Source of the DNA: Dioscorea cayenensis subsp. rotundata
Taxonomy: Eukaryota > Streptophyta > Magnoliopsida > Dioscoreales > Dioscoreaceae
Direction: 5' to 3'
Length of the DNA: 64,000 nt
Assembly (NCBI RefSeq): GCF_009730915.1
Contig: NC_052487.1
Coordinates: 1,550,001-1,614,000, forward strand
Both the position numbers and the translations under genes were made by a program. Shown here piece after piece: positions 15,643 to 27,200 of the stretch. Within the stretch, counting starts at the first letter, position 1. Each line of letters starts with the position of its first letter. Below the pieces are notes generated by a model. That model saw only the letters and a program-made list of their open reading frames with translations, was not told the origin of the DNA and did no database searches.

Positions 15643-18600
15643 ATGCTCACCTCTCTCGCGTTCCCCGCCTCTGGCTCACTTCCCAATGATCGGCACCGTG
15701 GCCTCCCTTCCGTCGCTCCACGGAGCTTGTTTTCCCGTTCTCTGATACCAATTCGGAAGGGCTGCCGTTCTGTGAAGGCAGCGTCGCCGGAAAGAAGCCT
15801 CGAGGCGTCTTGGATCCCTGCGGAGGGGAATGCTGGCGATGTATATGGCGGATGGGCTGTTTGCAAGGCCCAAATGGATGATCGCAAGGGTTGGTGCTCA
15901 AAATATGTCAAATTTATCTAAATTTCTGGAGAATTTATGTGTTTTGTTGGTTTCTTTTGCAGATCATCTGAAGTTTGTGCTTGCTGGTGTTGGGACTTCG
16001 GTGGCGATTCTCTTGGCTGTGCTCACATATCGATCAGCATCGAGAAAAGGTTTGCTGCTTTTTTGCTTTCCGCCTGCTGCTAGAGTGGGAAGTGATGAAC
16101 TTTGATTCCGTGTTCTTTGCATACGCTTTCTATTCTTGTGATTCCTGATGTAGTTACTTGATACATGCATGCAATGAACTTGCTTTGCAGGTTATCAGTT
16201 TTATATTGGTGTCCCATTGCATGCTGTGCTTCCGAGGTTTAGGTCAGATGAATCTACAAATGCTGAGTGTACTGCACCCGGTGTTGATCAGGTTTCAGAG
16301 ACGAAGCTTGATGGTGAACCTGTGGCGTCTGATACATCTGGACTGGATGAGAATTCTGCATCAGGTTGCCATTATAATGTTTGATTTTTTATGAACATTT
16401 CATAATTTTACTTCATTTGGTGGTAAAATATTATACATTAGTCATGCTTCTTGTATCTATATTATTTGTACAATTCTGAAAAGAGAGATCCTGGTTTGTT
16501 AATTGACTCTCTCCAAACCTAAACCATTGAGTGATATTATGCATTTGAATTATCATTCCTCAATGAAGTAAATGTGGTGAATAAAATTGGCAAATCATAC
16601 TAATATAGCAGATGTAAGCTCTGAATGGCTCAAACCGAACTTGATAGTCAAATCAATGACTTGTAAAATTAATTGTCAGTCTAGGTCAAGGGAATACTAA
16701 ACCATTGAGTGATATTATGCATTTGAATTATCATTCCTCAATGAAGTAAATGTGGTGGATAAAATTGGCAAATTGTACTAATATAGCAGATGTAATCTCT
16801 GAATGGCTCAAACCAAACTTGATAGTCGAACCAATGACTTGTAAAATTAATTGTCAGTCTAGGTCAAGGGAATACTGAACCATTGAGTGATATTATGCAT
16901 TTGAATTATCATTCCTCAAGGAGGTAAATGTAGTGGATAAAATTGGCAAATTGTACTAATATAGCAGATGTAAGCTCTGAATGGCTCAAACTGAACTTGA
17001 TAGTCGAACCAATGACTTGTAAAATTAATTGTCAGTCTAGGTCAAGGGAATACTGAAGTGAATATGCATATTATGGTACCCAGTGTTTTTCTGTTTGATT
17101 TAGATGTATCATTGTTCATGTTTTACCAATATTCATATTGTTGATCATATTTCTTGTGGACCTAACAAGCTCATCTTTATGTAGGTTTCTAATAAATGTA
17201 TGTAGGCTAAAATTAGTTTAAAAGATGAACTTATGTATCTTGGGCGTAATGATGAGTATATCATACCATAGTTCCTGATCTTATTTTATATATTTTTTTT
17301 ACTTGTGTTGTTTTGTGAGTGCTACAGTGATGCAAGAAAGGAAAATCAAAATTATTCATGTTGCTGCTGATTCAACCCAGCGAGAAGCCTTATTTGTACT
17401 AAAGAAGCTAAAGGTCTGTTGTCAGAGCCCATTTTTTATTATATACATTATGCATATATGCATACATGCTGGTGTGCACATACACACAGAACACGCACAC
17501 CACATGTGTATGCGCTTGTATTGACAGTCTTTTCAATAATGTGCTGCAGCAGTACATAAAAACAAAGGTCATAAACCATTGTGCATAGTGCTTCATAAGT
17601 CAGTTCTTGAAGATTTTAATGGGTTTGGATGGTTTTATTGTTCAGTGTGAGAGGGCAAATTTGTTTTTAATCATTTTCCTTTATTGTCTCTAACCTCTAT
17701 CAGGTTGAGGTGGTATTCTGTTCTTTGTTTGGGGAAAGTATGCTGTAGTAACAAGGAGGTTTCATTCAACACTTTATGATTTGTTGTTAAAGAAATATAG
17801 CAATTTGGTGTAAATATTTGCTATGAAAAAAAAAGGTGGATCCTTGTGGGTGTGGACATCACATGTGATTCTTTTTCTTGATTTATTTTCTTTTCCTCTT
17901 TCCATATAGTTTCTACTCATCTCTCTTTATCATTTAAGTCATATATAGGCTGGATAGTATAGGCTAATATGCACAAGTTTTGATGTTTGGTTCTTCATTT
18001 TGATGCTGATGACATCCTGACCTACTGCTTGCCAGAAATACCGGAAATGGTTATGCCTATTTGTCGCTTTATTTCTTATGAGATTGTGACAAAGTTGGGT
18101 TTCCAAATTGCTTCATTTACTTTTTGTCAGGTTGCTTGATCCACCTCTTGAATAACTTGGAAGCTATGACTTCCACTAATAACTGGATGACATTGCACAT
18201 TATATTCATTTTCTGGTGAAAGTTCAATGTGCTATTGGCTTAGATACGTCAAGTATTCTTCCATTTTTGATTGTACATATTTTATTGCCTTTCATGCTAC
18301 TTAGATCATTGACGATGATGTGAATCCTGATGAATTATGTACCAGAAGGGAATATGCCAGATGGTTGGTTAGAGCAAACACTCTTCTTGAAAGGTAATTG
18401 GCGAGTCAAACCTAGATTCCTTATTGTGGTTGCTCTGCTAGGAATTTGCATGGCAGCAGACTGTCAAGCATTAACTGTGTCTTGTGTACAGGCGTCCAAG
18501 GCACAAGATAGTTGCTTTGAGGCCTATGACATTTACTGGTTTGGTGGGAACTGCTTTTGATGATGTGAGCGTTAATGACCCAGACTTTTGGTGCATTCAA

Positions 18601-20078
18601 GGTAAGTGATGACCCCTTCGGTTTTTTGTTTTGGTGCACTATATATGATCTTAGGTCTGATAAAATGTTCATGGGAAGCCCTTGGAGAGGCTGGCATTGT
18701 TCATAGCAAGCTTGCGCCTATGGATTTCGCTCAATCGGACATTCATAGCAGTTATGATTTGCAAGGAAGATTTAATTTTTCTCCAGAAAGGTACAATCAG
18801 ACCATGTTTTCTGTACAAATTAGTACAGCAGCTATGTGATACTGATCTATTTACCTAACGCAGCTTTATATCTCGGCTTGATCTAGTGAATTGGAAAGTT
18901 CTTTTGGAGTACCCATTTCAGTATAATACGGAAGCAAAGGTACGTAATATTTAGAAAACCTCTAGTTTTAGTTATATTGTGTAGTGGTGGTTCTGGTTTT
19001 ACAAGTTGATATTTGTCACCCCTTCATCTGGTGTTAAAAGTTTGACTTGTCTACAGTCCAGATGTTAAGGACAAAAGCGGGGTTTTTGGATTTGAGTGTG
19101 ATTAGCCTAGATACATCACCACAGCTATTGACAGATCTCATGGCGGGTGACAACAGCATAACTAGAAGAACTTTTGGTAATATTTTTCACATACTTCTTT
19201 TACCTCTAACCTAGATAAACGGGAAGCCACCAACTTTGGCAAATTGGGCCTACTCTATTGTACAGGAAACACCAGACGCCTTCAGCCGCACAAACCTGCA
19301 ACAAAAGCGCAGGCTGCAGTTGCATTGGCTAGTGGCAGGATGGCGGAGGTAATTCATACTGAACTATCCAGGCTTGAAGCAGAGAAAGTATCAAGGTTAG
19401 CTGAGATGGAAGAGATCAGGTCTGAGTTCATTGAAAGGGGAGAAATACCCAGGTTTTGGGAGGAGAAACTGAACAAAGAAAAGGAGCGTGTTCTTGAGGC
19501 TGAGAAGAATTTCCATGCGGCCTTGCATGATTTGGAGATTGAGAAAAAGGCTTTAGATGAGGATCTTGCTGAATATATGAAGGAAAAAGCAGCCCTTGAT
19601 TCCCAATGTCAATCACTAGTCAGACTGAGGGAAGAAGTTGATGGAATACGTGACAAGCTTTCCACCGAGAGAACTAGCTATATAGTAGAGAAAGAGAGTT
19701 TAGAGAAACAGCTCACAGATTTGCTTGAAAACCTGGAGGCTATCTCTGAAAGAAAATCAAAATTGGAAGCTGAGAAGGAAGCTACTCAAATTCTAAGGTA
19801 TGTCACCATTAGTTCAGTATCTTTATCTTTTCTATAATGTAATGCCAAAACTTTCTGTATCTGTTACCAAGTTGATCACTTTCTCCATGACAGACTACTG
19901 TAATTCCGTGAATAATCCATCAATTTCCTGCAGGTCTTGGGTGGAGGAAGAGGCACAAAGAATTCAAGCACGCGCTAAGTTTTTAGCAGAAGCTGCGCGG
20001 AGATGGAACTGGAATAATAGCATTGAGTCTCAGGATGCAATCTACAATAAGAGAAATAATCCAGAATCATCATCATAG
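15643..20078 (+). CDS. SLH-domain chloroplast-type membrane protein
   Basis: 590 aa in 11 exons: 15643-15889, 15963-16049, 16191-16364, 17328-17413, 18305-18393, 18492-18601, 18679-18790, 18864-18939, 19062-19176, 19266-19797, 19934-20078; every join keeps frame. Residues 1-75 are Ser/Arg-rich, like a chloroplast transit peptide. Residues 85-104 (FVLAGVGTSVAILLAVLTY) are one membrane helix. S-layer-homology-like segments follow: about 199-270 (TRREYARWLVRAN, then AFDDV...DPDFWCIQALGEAGIV) and 366-396 (LQPHKPATKAQAAVALASG). Residues 400-545 are a long Glu/Lys-rich coiled coil. The architecture resembles Arabidopsis At5g23890/At3g25680, annotated as SLH-domain proteins with a plastid location; the function is not established. 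An in-frame TTG at 15514 was rejected as start. Confidence 0.88.
16521..17054. repeat. Three-copy 178-bp tandem repeat in SLH intron 3
   Basis: Three head-to-tail units at 16521-16698, 16699-16876 and 16877-17054, each beginning AACCATTGAGTGATATTATG and differing by only a few bases per copy, so the array is young. It lies wholly inside the 963-bp intron between exons 3 and 4. No coding potential. Confidence 0.92.
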
Positions 20079-20255
20079 GTGATCTTCCAACATTTATTTT
20101 TGTTTCTGATGATTTTGACAATAAAATGAAACCATAAATAACTGTCATCAGTCTTAAGCTTTATTTCATTAGAAGAGGCATGTTTTATCCTCTAATAACT
20201 GTAGAACAAACTATAAGCATGGAATACAAGTTAGTTGTCTTGAGAACCAGGGACT

Positions 20256-20633
20256 TCAAGCATGGCATTCTTGTGATCTCATCTGTGGTTCTGGCATTTG
20301 ATTCCCTTCGGAGTCGTATAATATTTGGCCGGAGAACTCTAGTGGGCGGCATTTATCACCCTTGAGGATTGTCTTCCTCCAAACGGCACCATCCTTCTCC
20401 TGCACCTTCTTCGGTAACACCATCTTCACCATACCCAGAGCTTTGCTGCTGGTGTTTGATAGGAAACTTTGCCGGCCTCCTGCTTTCCTCATCTTCGAGT
20501 TTTTTTGTGTAGTGCAGAGGAACATGATTGTCAAAGAAATGGCAACCACACCAGCAAGGAAGAAGATGAAGGATGGAGAAAATTGGAATGTTGGAGGTGT
20601 AGTAAAACAGAGAGAAGATGGTTGTTGCACCAC
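20256..20633 (-). CDS. Short conserved plant protein (UCP031279-like)
   Basis: The open frame reads 125 aa. The C-terminal part VWRKTILKGDKC-RPLEFSG-ILYDSEGNQ resembles the small plant family typed by At1g10140 (UCP031279-like), whose members end in a similar LW/VW...G.KC.PL.FSG.I.YDS.G block. Residues 23-45 (FIFFLAGVVAISLTIMFLC) are strongly hydrophobic, a likely signal anchor. The start is unsettled: the first codon of the open frame at 20633 is GTG, an out-of-frame ATG lies at 20635, and the first in-frame ATG is at 20525, inside the hydrophobic stretch. An upstream exon or a base error is possible. Convergent with the SLH gene. Function unknown. Confidence 0.6.
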   Translation of the reverse strand: MVQQPSSLCFTTPPTFQFSPSFIFFLAGVVAISLTIMFLCTTQKNSKMRKAGGRQSFLSNTSSKALGMVKMVLPKKVQEKDGAVWRKTILKGDKCRPLEFSGQILYDSEGNQMPEPQMRSQECHA

Positions 20634-20793
20634 ATGCTCCTTTTGAAGTAGGGAAAGATAACTAACAAGCCAAGCAAAGTTTATCCATATAAATTTTGCT
20701 TATCATCACTATGAACAATATTGATCAAGTACATGAGAGCAACTTATTTTCTTCCTGTTTTTCAATTATCTCTTTAGATTAGAGGAACACTAG

Positions 20794-21261
20794 TCATACA
20801 ATACTGCAAGCATTAGGATTTTCTTCACTGAATATCGTAGTAAGTCGATTAGCATCAGTAGCAATGCTGTAGATCCCTTCCCGTAGAGGAGTTGGATAGT
20901 AATGGTACTCTCTGCTGAAGTAGTCTCTTCGTCTTTCCTTCTCATCCCAAGCTGGAGGTAACGGCGATGATACATATAGGTTACCACCATGAGCATGATG
21001 ATGACCTTGACCATTAGGTGCAGGTCTTGTGTCTATGGTTTCTAAGATGGTATCATTGTCATGGACATGTTGTGAGGGGGTTATAGGGGATTCCGGGTGA
21101 TTTTGGTGGTTTGTTGGTGGTGGTGATGCTTCTTGTGGTTCTTCCGGTGGTGGGACAATGATCGGTGTGTTGTTAAAACTCACCGACTTGCGCACTGCTT
21201 TGTCAAACCGCACGGTATGAGTATTGTGTATGATGTGCAAGGGTGAAGCAGATGCAACCAT
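20794..21261 (-). CDS. Conserved plant protein, ATDANRLTTIFSEENPNACSIV tail
   Basis: 155 aa from the ATG at 21261 (MVASASPLHII), which is preferred to 21348 because the longer N-terminus looks like untranslated leader. The N-terminal motif VRFDKAVRKSVSFNN is followed by a Pro/His-rich linker (residues 45-95), then SPLPPAWDEKERRRDYFSRE and YYPTPLREGIYSIATDA, ending NPNACSIV. I recognise the C-terminal block as a highly conserved plant-only sequence (I believe the At3g02640/At5g16250 group), but the function is unknown to me. The final Cys-Ser-Ile-Val has the form of a CaaX-like lipidation box, which is inference. Divergent from the proline-rich gene at 22038. Confidence 0.7.
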   Translation of the reverse strand: MVASASPLHIIHNTHTVRFDKAVRKSVSFNNTPIIVPPPEEPQEASPPPTNHQNHPESPITPSQHVHDNDTILETIDTRPAPNGQGHHHAHGGNLYVSSPLPPAWDEKERRRDYFSREYHYYPTPLREGIYSIATDANRLTTIFSEENPNACSIV

Positions 21262-21788
21262 CCCAATCTCCCTCCTCCTCTTGCCTAAGCACACAATAGA
21301 GAAATGAATCCTTAGTTTTAGAGAAAAAATTATTGAAGAAAAACACAATAAGCACTACCATTGCATCTCCCAATTGGGATTGAAGAACAACACCCCATTT
21401 CTCTTGTCCTACAAACGCACACATTGCATTAGTCTTCTTTGTTTATGAGTTTTATGTTAGTGAAGGGAATCAAATGTAAAGATATAGCACCACTACCATC
21501 ATCTCAGGCTGTGTGGATAGAACTATCAATGCCTTTGAATCTATTCCTTGTGTCATCTTCACACCTCAATGTTCATGTTTCAAACCTTCTCTTTTCCTCT
21601 TCACTTTGGCATTTTATTTTATTTTTTTCTGGTATTCTTTTAAGTCATAAAGTGGTCTCAAAATAAAACTTATTTTCTCATGCTTGCTTTTCCTATTCTT
21701 GATATCTCCAAAGCCTAATCAACTTTGTTTGGTGGTGAGTCTCCATCCTTTGCCTTTTACTTGCACGTTTGCATCTCTCCATGTACTC

Positions 21789-21829
<41 letters not shown>

Positions 21830-22037
21830 TTGTGATTTGAGCATTGGTAATAAACACTCACCATGAAGCTTATCACTTTAAGTATTCATGACGCATGGTT
21901 TATCACTTTGGATCTAGTGCAAACGAAGATAACTAACAACTCACTCTTCATCTTCATATATATATACATACATATATATATATATATAAACACAGCCCAA
22001 CTCTTCCTGCAACTCTTGTATCCTCACCTAAAAGATC

Positions 22038-22448
22038 ATGCATTTGTTCTTGCTATTCTTGTTATTCTCTTTAATAGAAAATGGAGTATCAGTGTCATCT
22101 TTGCCACAAGCATCAGTGAAGTGTTCATGCTCGCCGTGCGGCAGTCCTTGCAGCAATCCAAGCCCTCCACCGCCACCGCCGCCTTCTCTATCACCCCCTC
22201 CACCGCCGTCCTCCCCGTCATCTTCTTACTGTCCTCCACCACCATTGCCTTTCTATGTATCACCACCACCTCCTCCGCCGCCTTTCTATTTCTTGAATCC
22301 TCCGGGCAACTTGTATCCGATCGATCCTCAATACTCATCAAGCTCTTGCCGGAGTTACAACACTATAAGTTCGCCGGAGTCTTTGATACTAAAAGGTTTT
22401 AGTTTATGTTCCTTCAGCCTTTTCCTTCAATTGTTATATCAAATCTAG
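22038..22448 (+). CDS. Secreted proline-rich (extensin-like) protein 1
   Basis: 136 aa in one exon. A signal peptide covers residues 1-20 (MHLFLLFLLFSLIENG). A Cys cluster KCSCSPCGSPC (residues 28-38) is followed by a Pro/Ser-rich region with SPPPPP blocks that would be hydroxylated and glycosylated in the cell wall, then YFLNPPGNLYPIDP, and a hydrophobic C-terminus (CSFSLFLQLLYQI) that may be a GPI-anchor signal. This layout (signal, Cys box, Pro-rich, Tyr/Pro, hydrophobic tail) is that of plant leucine-poor extensin-like proteins. Tandem with a similar gene at 22828. The AT-rich upstream DNA carries (TA)n at 21797-21823. Confidence 0.8.
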   Translation: MHLFLLFLLFSLIENGVSVSSLPQASVKCSCSPCGSPCSNPSPPPPPPPSLSPPPPPSSPSSSYCPPPPLPFYVSPPPPPPPFYFLNPPGNLYPIDPQYSSSSCRSYNTISSPESLILKGFSLCSFSLFLQLLYQI

Positions 22449-22827
22449 AGTGAATCAATTTGTGTTAATCAATCAGCATGTTTTTATTCTCTAGTTATGT
22501 TTTTTTATATCCTAAAGTGTAATTCTCTCAAATCAGTTGTTATAAATGCTGCTTGACTGATTATGAAACTCATCAAGTGAGAATAACATTACTAAATTAT
22601 TTTAATTCATGATTAATTAAATAGACCATCACAAACTTTAGTCTTTGTTGCATTGAAAGCTCTAATTAACAAACAAGAGAATAAGAATACTTTTAAGAAA
22701 GGAACTTTTATCTAATGACAACCATGTACCCACATATCATGCCCCTACAAAGCTTCATTATTCCCTCCATTTCATACTATAACTACCATTAACTAACAAA
22801 CAAACACTCATCATCTTCTTCACAACA

Positions 22828-23217
22828 ATGGCCATTATCAAACTCTCAAACATTATCTCCACATTAATCCTCTTCACTCTTCTCTCTTGTAATGTTCTCT
22901 CTGACCAACTTGAATGTGCTAACTATCCATGTTTACCGCCACCGACATTGCCGGAAAACTGCCCTCCGCCACCGGCATCAGTTTATCTGTACCCTCCTCC
23001 CCCACCTCTTTTTCCTTCTTTTCTTCCACCTTTTGTCATCTACCTTTCACCTCCTCCTCCTCCTCCTCCTCCTCCTCCTAATCCTATCTTACCTTACTTT
23101 CCTTGGTACTACTTATCATCACCATCATCACCGGCATCTTTTTCGTCTTCCTCTCCGGCAAGAGCCAGTCTTATACTATTGATTGAGGCATTGCTTGCTA
23201 TGTTACTATTTGCATGA
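22828..23217 (+). CDS. Secreted proline-rich (extensin-like) protein 2
   Basis: 129 aa in one exon. A signal peptide (residues 1-25, ending near CNVLSDQLE) is followed by a short Cys-containing stretch (CANYPCLPPP), proline blocks including a run of ten prolines near residues 75-84, and a Ser-rich C-terminal part that ends in a hydrophobic tail (SLILLIEALLAMLLFA), a good GPI-anchor signal candidate. It differs in sequence from its neighbour at 22038 but has the same layout and strand, so it is a likely tandem duplicate. It would act in the cell wall or at the plasma membrane. Confidence 0.8.
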   Translation: MAIIKLSNIISTLILFTLLSCNVLSDQLECANYPCLPPPTLPENCPPPPASVYLYPPPPPLFPSFLPPFVIYLSPPPPPPPPPPNPILPYFPWYYLSSPSSPASFSSSSPARASLILLIEALLAMLLFA

Positions 23218-23416
23218 AACATAGTTGATATGTTTTATATATGTGTATGATAGAAATTCAAAGCAAATGTAGTTTGCTATGTTACTATTTGCATGAAACA
23301 TTATCCTCAATTCATAGAATGCAGTTAAACAAAGGAGTTGAAAAACATCCATGAAGTTCTGAATCTCTAATGTTTATTCATAGGCTCTTGTAATCTTTTA
23401 TTTATCCAATGTTCTT

Positions 23417-23887
23417 TCACATTAAACATTGGACACTGATGGGATATAAGTTAAACTGGAAATCATTAATATAATCAAAAGTAACAGAGTCTCCAGAATT
23501 GATTCTCCCTCCTTCAATAACAAGACAATCACCCCTGCGTTCTTTCTTGAAAATGCCTGGTTTCTTCATGATTAATCCTCTTGGATTGAAACCATCACAA
23601 GAGACATGAATATCAGTAACAGAAACTTGACCAACATTAGCAATCAACACTGTGTATCTTTTCTGTTGCAAAGTGTCATTCCATGTTGTTTGGCCTATAA
23701 AGATGTCTGCTGGTGCACATTTTCCACCTGAAATAAACCCAGAAAAACAGAAAAATAAAATGTTATTTTCCATGGAAACAAACAGAGAGAAACCATTAAG
23801 CAAGAGAGATTCATTACCCAATGTTGTTTTGATTGAAAGCAGGAAGAGAACAGCAATGAAAACATGGAGGATTGTGTTTTGTGCCAT
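23417..23887 (-). CDS. TPD1-like secreted cysteine protein
   Basis: Two exons, 23887-23818 and 23727-23417, give 126 aa. A signal peptide (MAQNTILHVFIAVLFLLS) precedes a mature part beginning GGKCAPADIFIGQ. It carries DIHVSCDGFNP, DCLVIEGGRINSGDSVTF and a final Cys, the pattern of TAPETUM DETERMINANT1-like proteins, which include small secreted ligands of the EMS1 receptor kinase in anther development. The usual central NxC...C pair is missing (the sequence is ANVGQVSVTDIHV), so one disulfide of the typical set may be lost. The 90-nt intron has a length divisible by three and no stop, so intron retention would give a 156-aa protein. Neighbours are unrelated. Confidence 0.82.
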   Translation of the reverse strand: MAQNTILHVFIAVLFLLSIKTTLGNESLLLNGFSLFVSMENNILFFCFSGFISGGKCAPADIFIGQTTWNDTLQQKRYTVLIANVGQVSVTDIHVSCDGFNPRGLIMKKPGIFKKERRGDCLVIEGGRINSGDSVTFDYINDFQFNLYPISVQCLM

Positions 23888-24224
23888 TGCCTATACTGAT
23901 TCCTATTGGAAATCTTTTGAGTTTTATAGCCATTAAACAAATGTGGAATCCATTGATTGGGAGACAATTTTAGTAACAAAGCAAGGAATTCCTTAATTGG
24001 ATGAGCCAATTGCAGAAATTCATAACGGTAATAAGAATACAGAAATGGAAACAGATCAAATTTGTCCTTGAAATGCGCTCTTTAATTTTTTGTATTTATT
24101 AAAATAAAAAGGTCCATAGATACATGAAAGTATGTCAAACTCAGATGCAATGCATCATCACTTGACCTGTTTTGATTTTCTGAATTTTCCCCCTCTGTTA
24201 GTACTGCAACTTGTTGATTCAGGT

Positions 24225-27200
24225 TCAAGCCTTCTTCATGTTCTTACTCTTGGTTTGCAACTTAGTCGATGTAGTCGTTTGTGGAGTGACAATCTGCACC
24301 GAAGAAAACTAGTGTTTTATCAGTGTATAAAAATACAAGAGCTATATGATTAATACAGTATGAATAATAGTTCTTTGCAGAAAGAAAAAGAAAAAAGAAA
24401 ATGCTCCACTACAGACCTTTTTTGTATCAGAGACTCTAGTTGTTTGAGTTTCATGATAGAAAGAAGGCATCGGTGTTGCTTTGAAATTGAGGCTCTTCCG
24501 AAGCTGCTTTATCTCAGCTTCTGTCTCTTCCTGCAAATAGAGAAAAATCAGTTGAGCATTGCAACAGGTTTGTAACTAGTGTGTTGATTGCTGACCAAAG
24601 AATCATTCCAAAAATGTCTTCATGAACCTAATGACAAATAAAACAGACAAATTGTAAAAACTGATCATCTCACAAACCTGAGTCCTCGCTAAGATTTCAC
24701 TCGTCTCAGCCTCTTTCGCTCGAAATTTTTCTTCCATTTTCATTGAATACTGAACAAGGTCGGAATCTATCCAATTAGTTGTAACCCATATGCAGCAAAC
24801 TAATAGATGTTCCAAAGCACATGACTGTATACCTCTTTTCTTTTTTCAGCCCTTTCATCACTTCTGAAACTGAATGCAGTACGCTGCTTACTTTCGGTTT
24901 TGGCTGGAGTAATAACCTGTTTAGGCCTACCAGGATAGAATATTCGAAGAGTTATAATTAGTTGATATAATTTTTGATTAAAAAAAAATGTTTGGCGACT
25001 TGGTTTGAATTGGGTAAAAAAGTTCAATACTTTATAGATGTGGAATGACGGATGGCACCACCCTTCTTTTCTCTTTGGTCTTTTACACTGTAAGGTATGC
25101 ATAATTTGAGGTTATAAACTATACTGAATAATTCAGCATCTTGCAGAGATTTATAAGGGTACCTTCTATTTTCTTGCCGTGCTTTAGTTTTTAGAGATCC
25201 TGAAGAGCCCTGTTAATGTAGAAGAACAAATAAAAGCAAGTTAATTTGTTATCTCGCTATCCAAAAATTTTATATTAGCCATATTAAAGTGAATAAAACA
25301 GGTGATAACAGATAAATTTCTCATCCAAAAAGAAATTGACCCTATTAAATCAAGGACACAGAACAAGAAGTTTGCAAAAGAATTTAGTTTTTCTTTCTTT
25401 CTTTTTTTTATAGAAAAACATTTGTGGAGAAAATAAGCAAGTCCTTTTACCTCTGATTTTGGAGGATTGAAGCCTGAAACTGTACTTGGTGGAATACTGA
25501 TAGGTGATTGCTCATCTGGTTTTGCTCTTAGCTCTTCCCTCATTTTCCTCAAAGTTTTGAAGAATTCCTTGCCGGAATGAGGTAGATTCATTTGAGTAGA
25601 GCTCTTGCTTGGAGTTTGACAAGAAGGTGGTTGAGCCTTCAATTTTGTTTCTGCACCTTTCTGTTGAACAATTGCTTTTACCTAGAAATAAATTTTTCCA
25701 AAAGAATAAAGTGATCAGAATTTGTAGAATACTCGAAAAGAGATATAGTCATAATATCAGACAGTCATCTTTGTATGCCTTGAACGCATAATTTTTACAC
25801 TTTATTATAAACTTTACATGAGAAGGCCGCAACAACAAATAGCCAGGCAGGTTTGGCAAGAAAGGTTGGCACAAACTTCATTAGGCCTTATTGTTGGAAA
25901 GCTCTTATGAGTTACAATCAGGAAAACATTCAAAATTCATCTGGGCTACTATAAAGCTGCAAGAGATTATTAAACTAGGAGGATATTTTATAAGCTCTAG
26001 TACTGGTGAAGTGCAAAGGCATTCAAACTATGATTAGAAAAGGGAATCAATGAGGAATAAGAACATAAACATCAGGTGTACAGTAAAACATTCATGTTAT
26101 GTAGGATCTCTGGAGATAGTTTAACAACTACTCAGCCATTAAATTAATCTTCATGATTTGTAGCATTATGAAAAGATAAATGATGATCAGTGCTCGTAAA
26201 ATGACCTGGATCACCTTTATGCACATGATATCTCTTGATGCTTTGATCATTGTGTATATTTGCAGTCAATCTTACTAGCTGACTATAACTATAGAACTTG
26301 CAAAATAAACAGAAACCTAAACCAACCTGGCTAGTCACTGAAGAGGAAAAACAAACTGAATCAAATCCAACCACCAGCACCAATCTTTTGTATTGATTAA
26401 AAAAAAATAAAAATAAAAATAAGAAAGCCAAAATGCTTAAAGCACAAAAATGCATGAAGTATCACCTTTGAGATTTCTTTCATCTCCCTCAAGCTAGGAT
26501 AACTATTTTTCTCAACAAAAGATCTCTGGGATAAACTATCCTCCTCAGGATATCCTTCTGTAACCCCATGTTCTTTTCCATATTTCTGATTAACAACCAC
26601 ATCTGAGTCATTCTCATGCAAAGGTTGAGTTTTGTCAATATGATCCACCAGTTCAACTGCAGTGCCTTGAACATTATCTTCCACAGGTGTGCATTGTTCT
26701 GAAATTCCAGAGGGTGGAATTTCTTCATGTCCATGCTCTGTCATTCCATCTTCATATCCATGCTCTGTCACTCCATCTTCATATCCATGTTCTGTCACTC
26801 CATCTTCATATCCATGTTCTGTCACTCCATCTTCAAGGTCATCTGAGATACCACGATCTTGACATTCCTGAGTGTAGATTTCACTTTCTTCATGGCTACT
26901 TTCACTAGTTAGGCATTGAGCTCCACGATCTTGACATTCCTGAGTGTGGATTTCACTGTTTTCATGGCTACTTTCACTAGTTAGGCATTGAGCTCTATCT
27001 CTACTCTGTGCTAAAAACTGATTAAGAGGCTTCTTCTTGAAGTGAGCTTCGAAATATGCTTTCTTCTGATTAACTGAACCATGGGTAGAGCACTTTTCAA
27101 CCTCCTCAAGATACTTGTTGTGAGAGAACGATGATCTTCTTTCCCAAGATAATGATTCAGTCTCGAATCGTCCAAATGATATGGAACCATTATGCAAACT

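Noticed and set aside
22036-22341. Minus-strand 101-codon frame
   Set aside because: Shadow of the proline-rich gene; its sequence is the complement of proline codons and has no family features.
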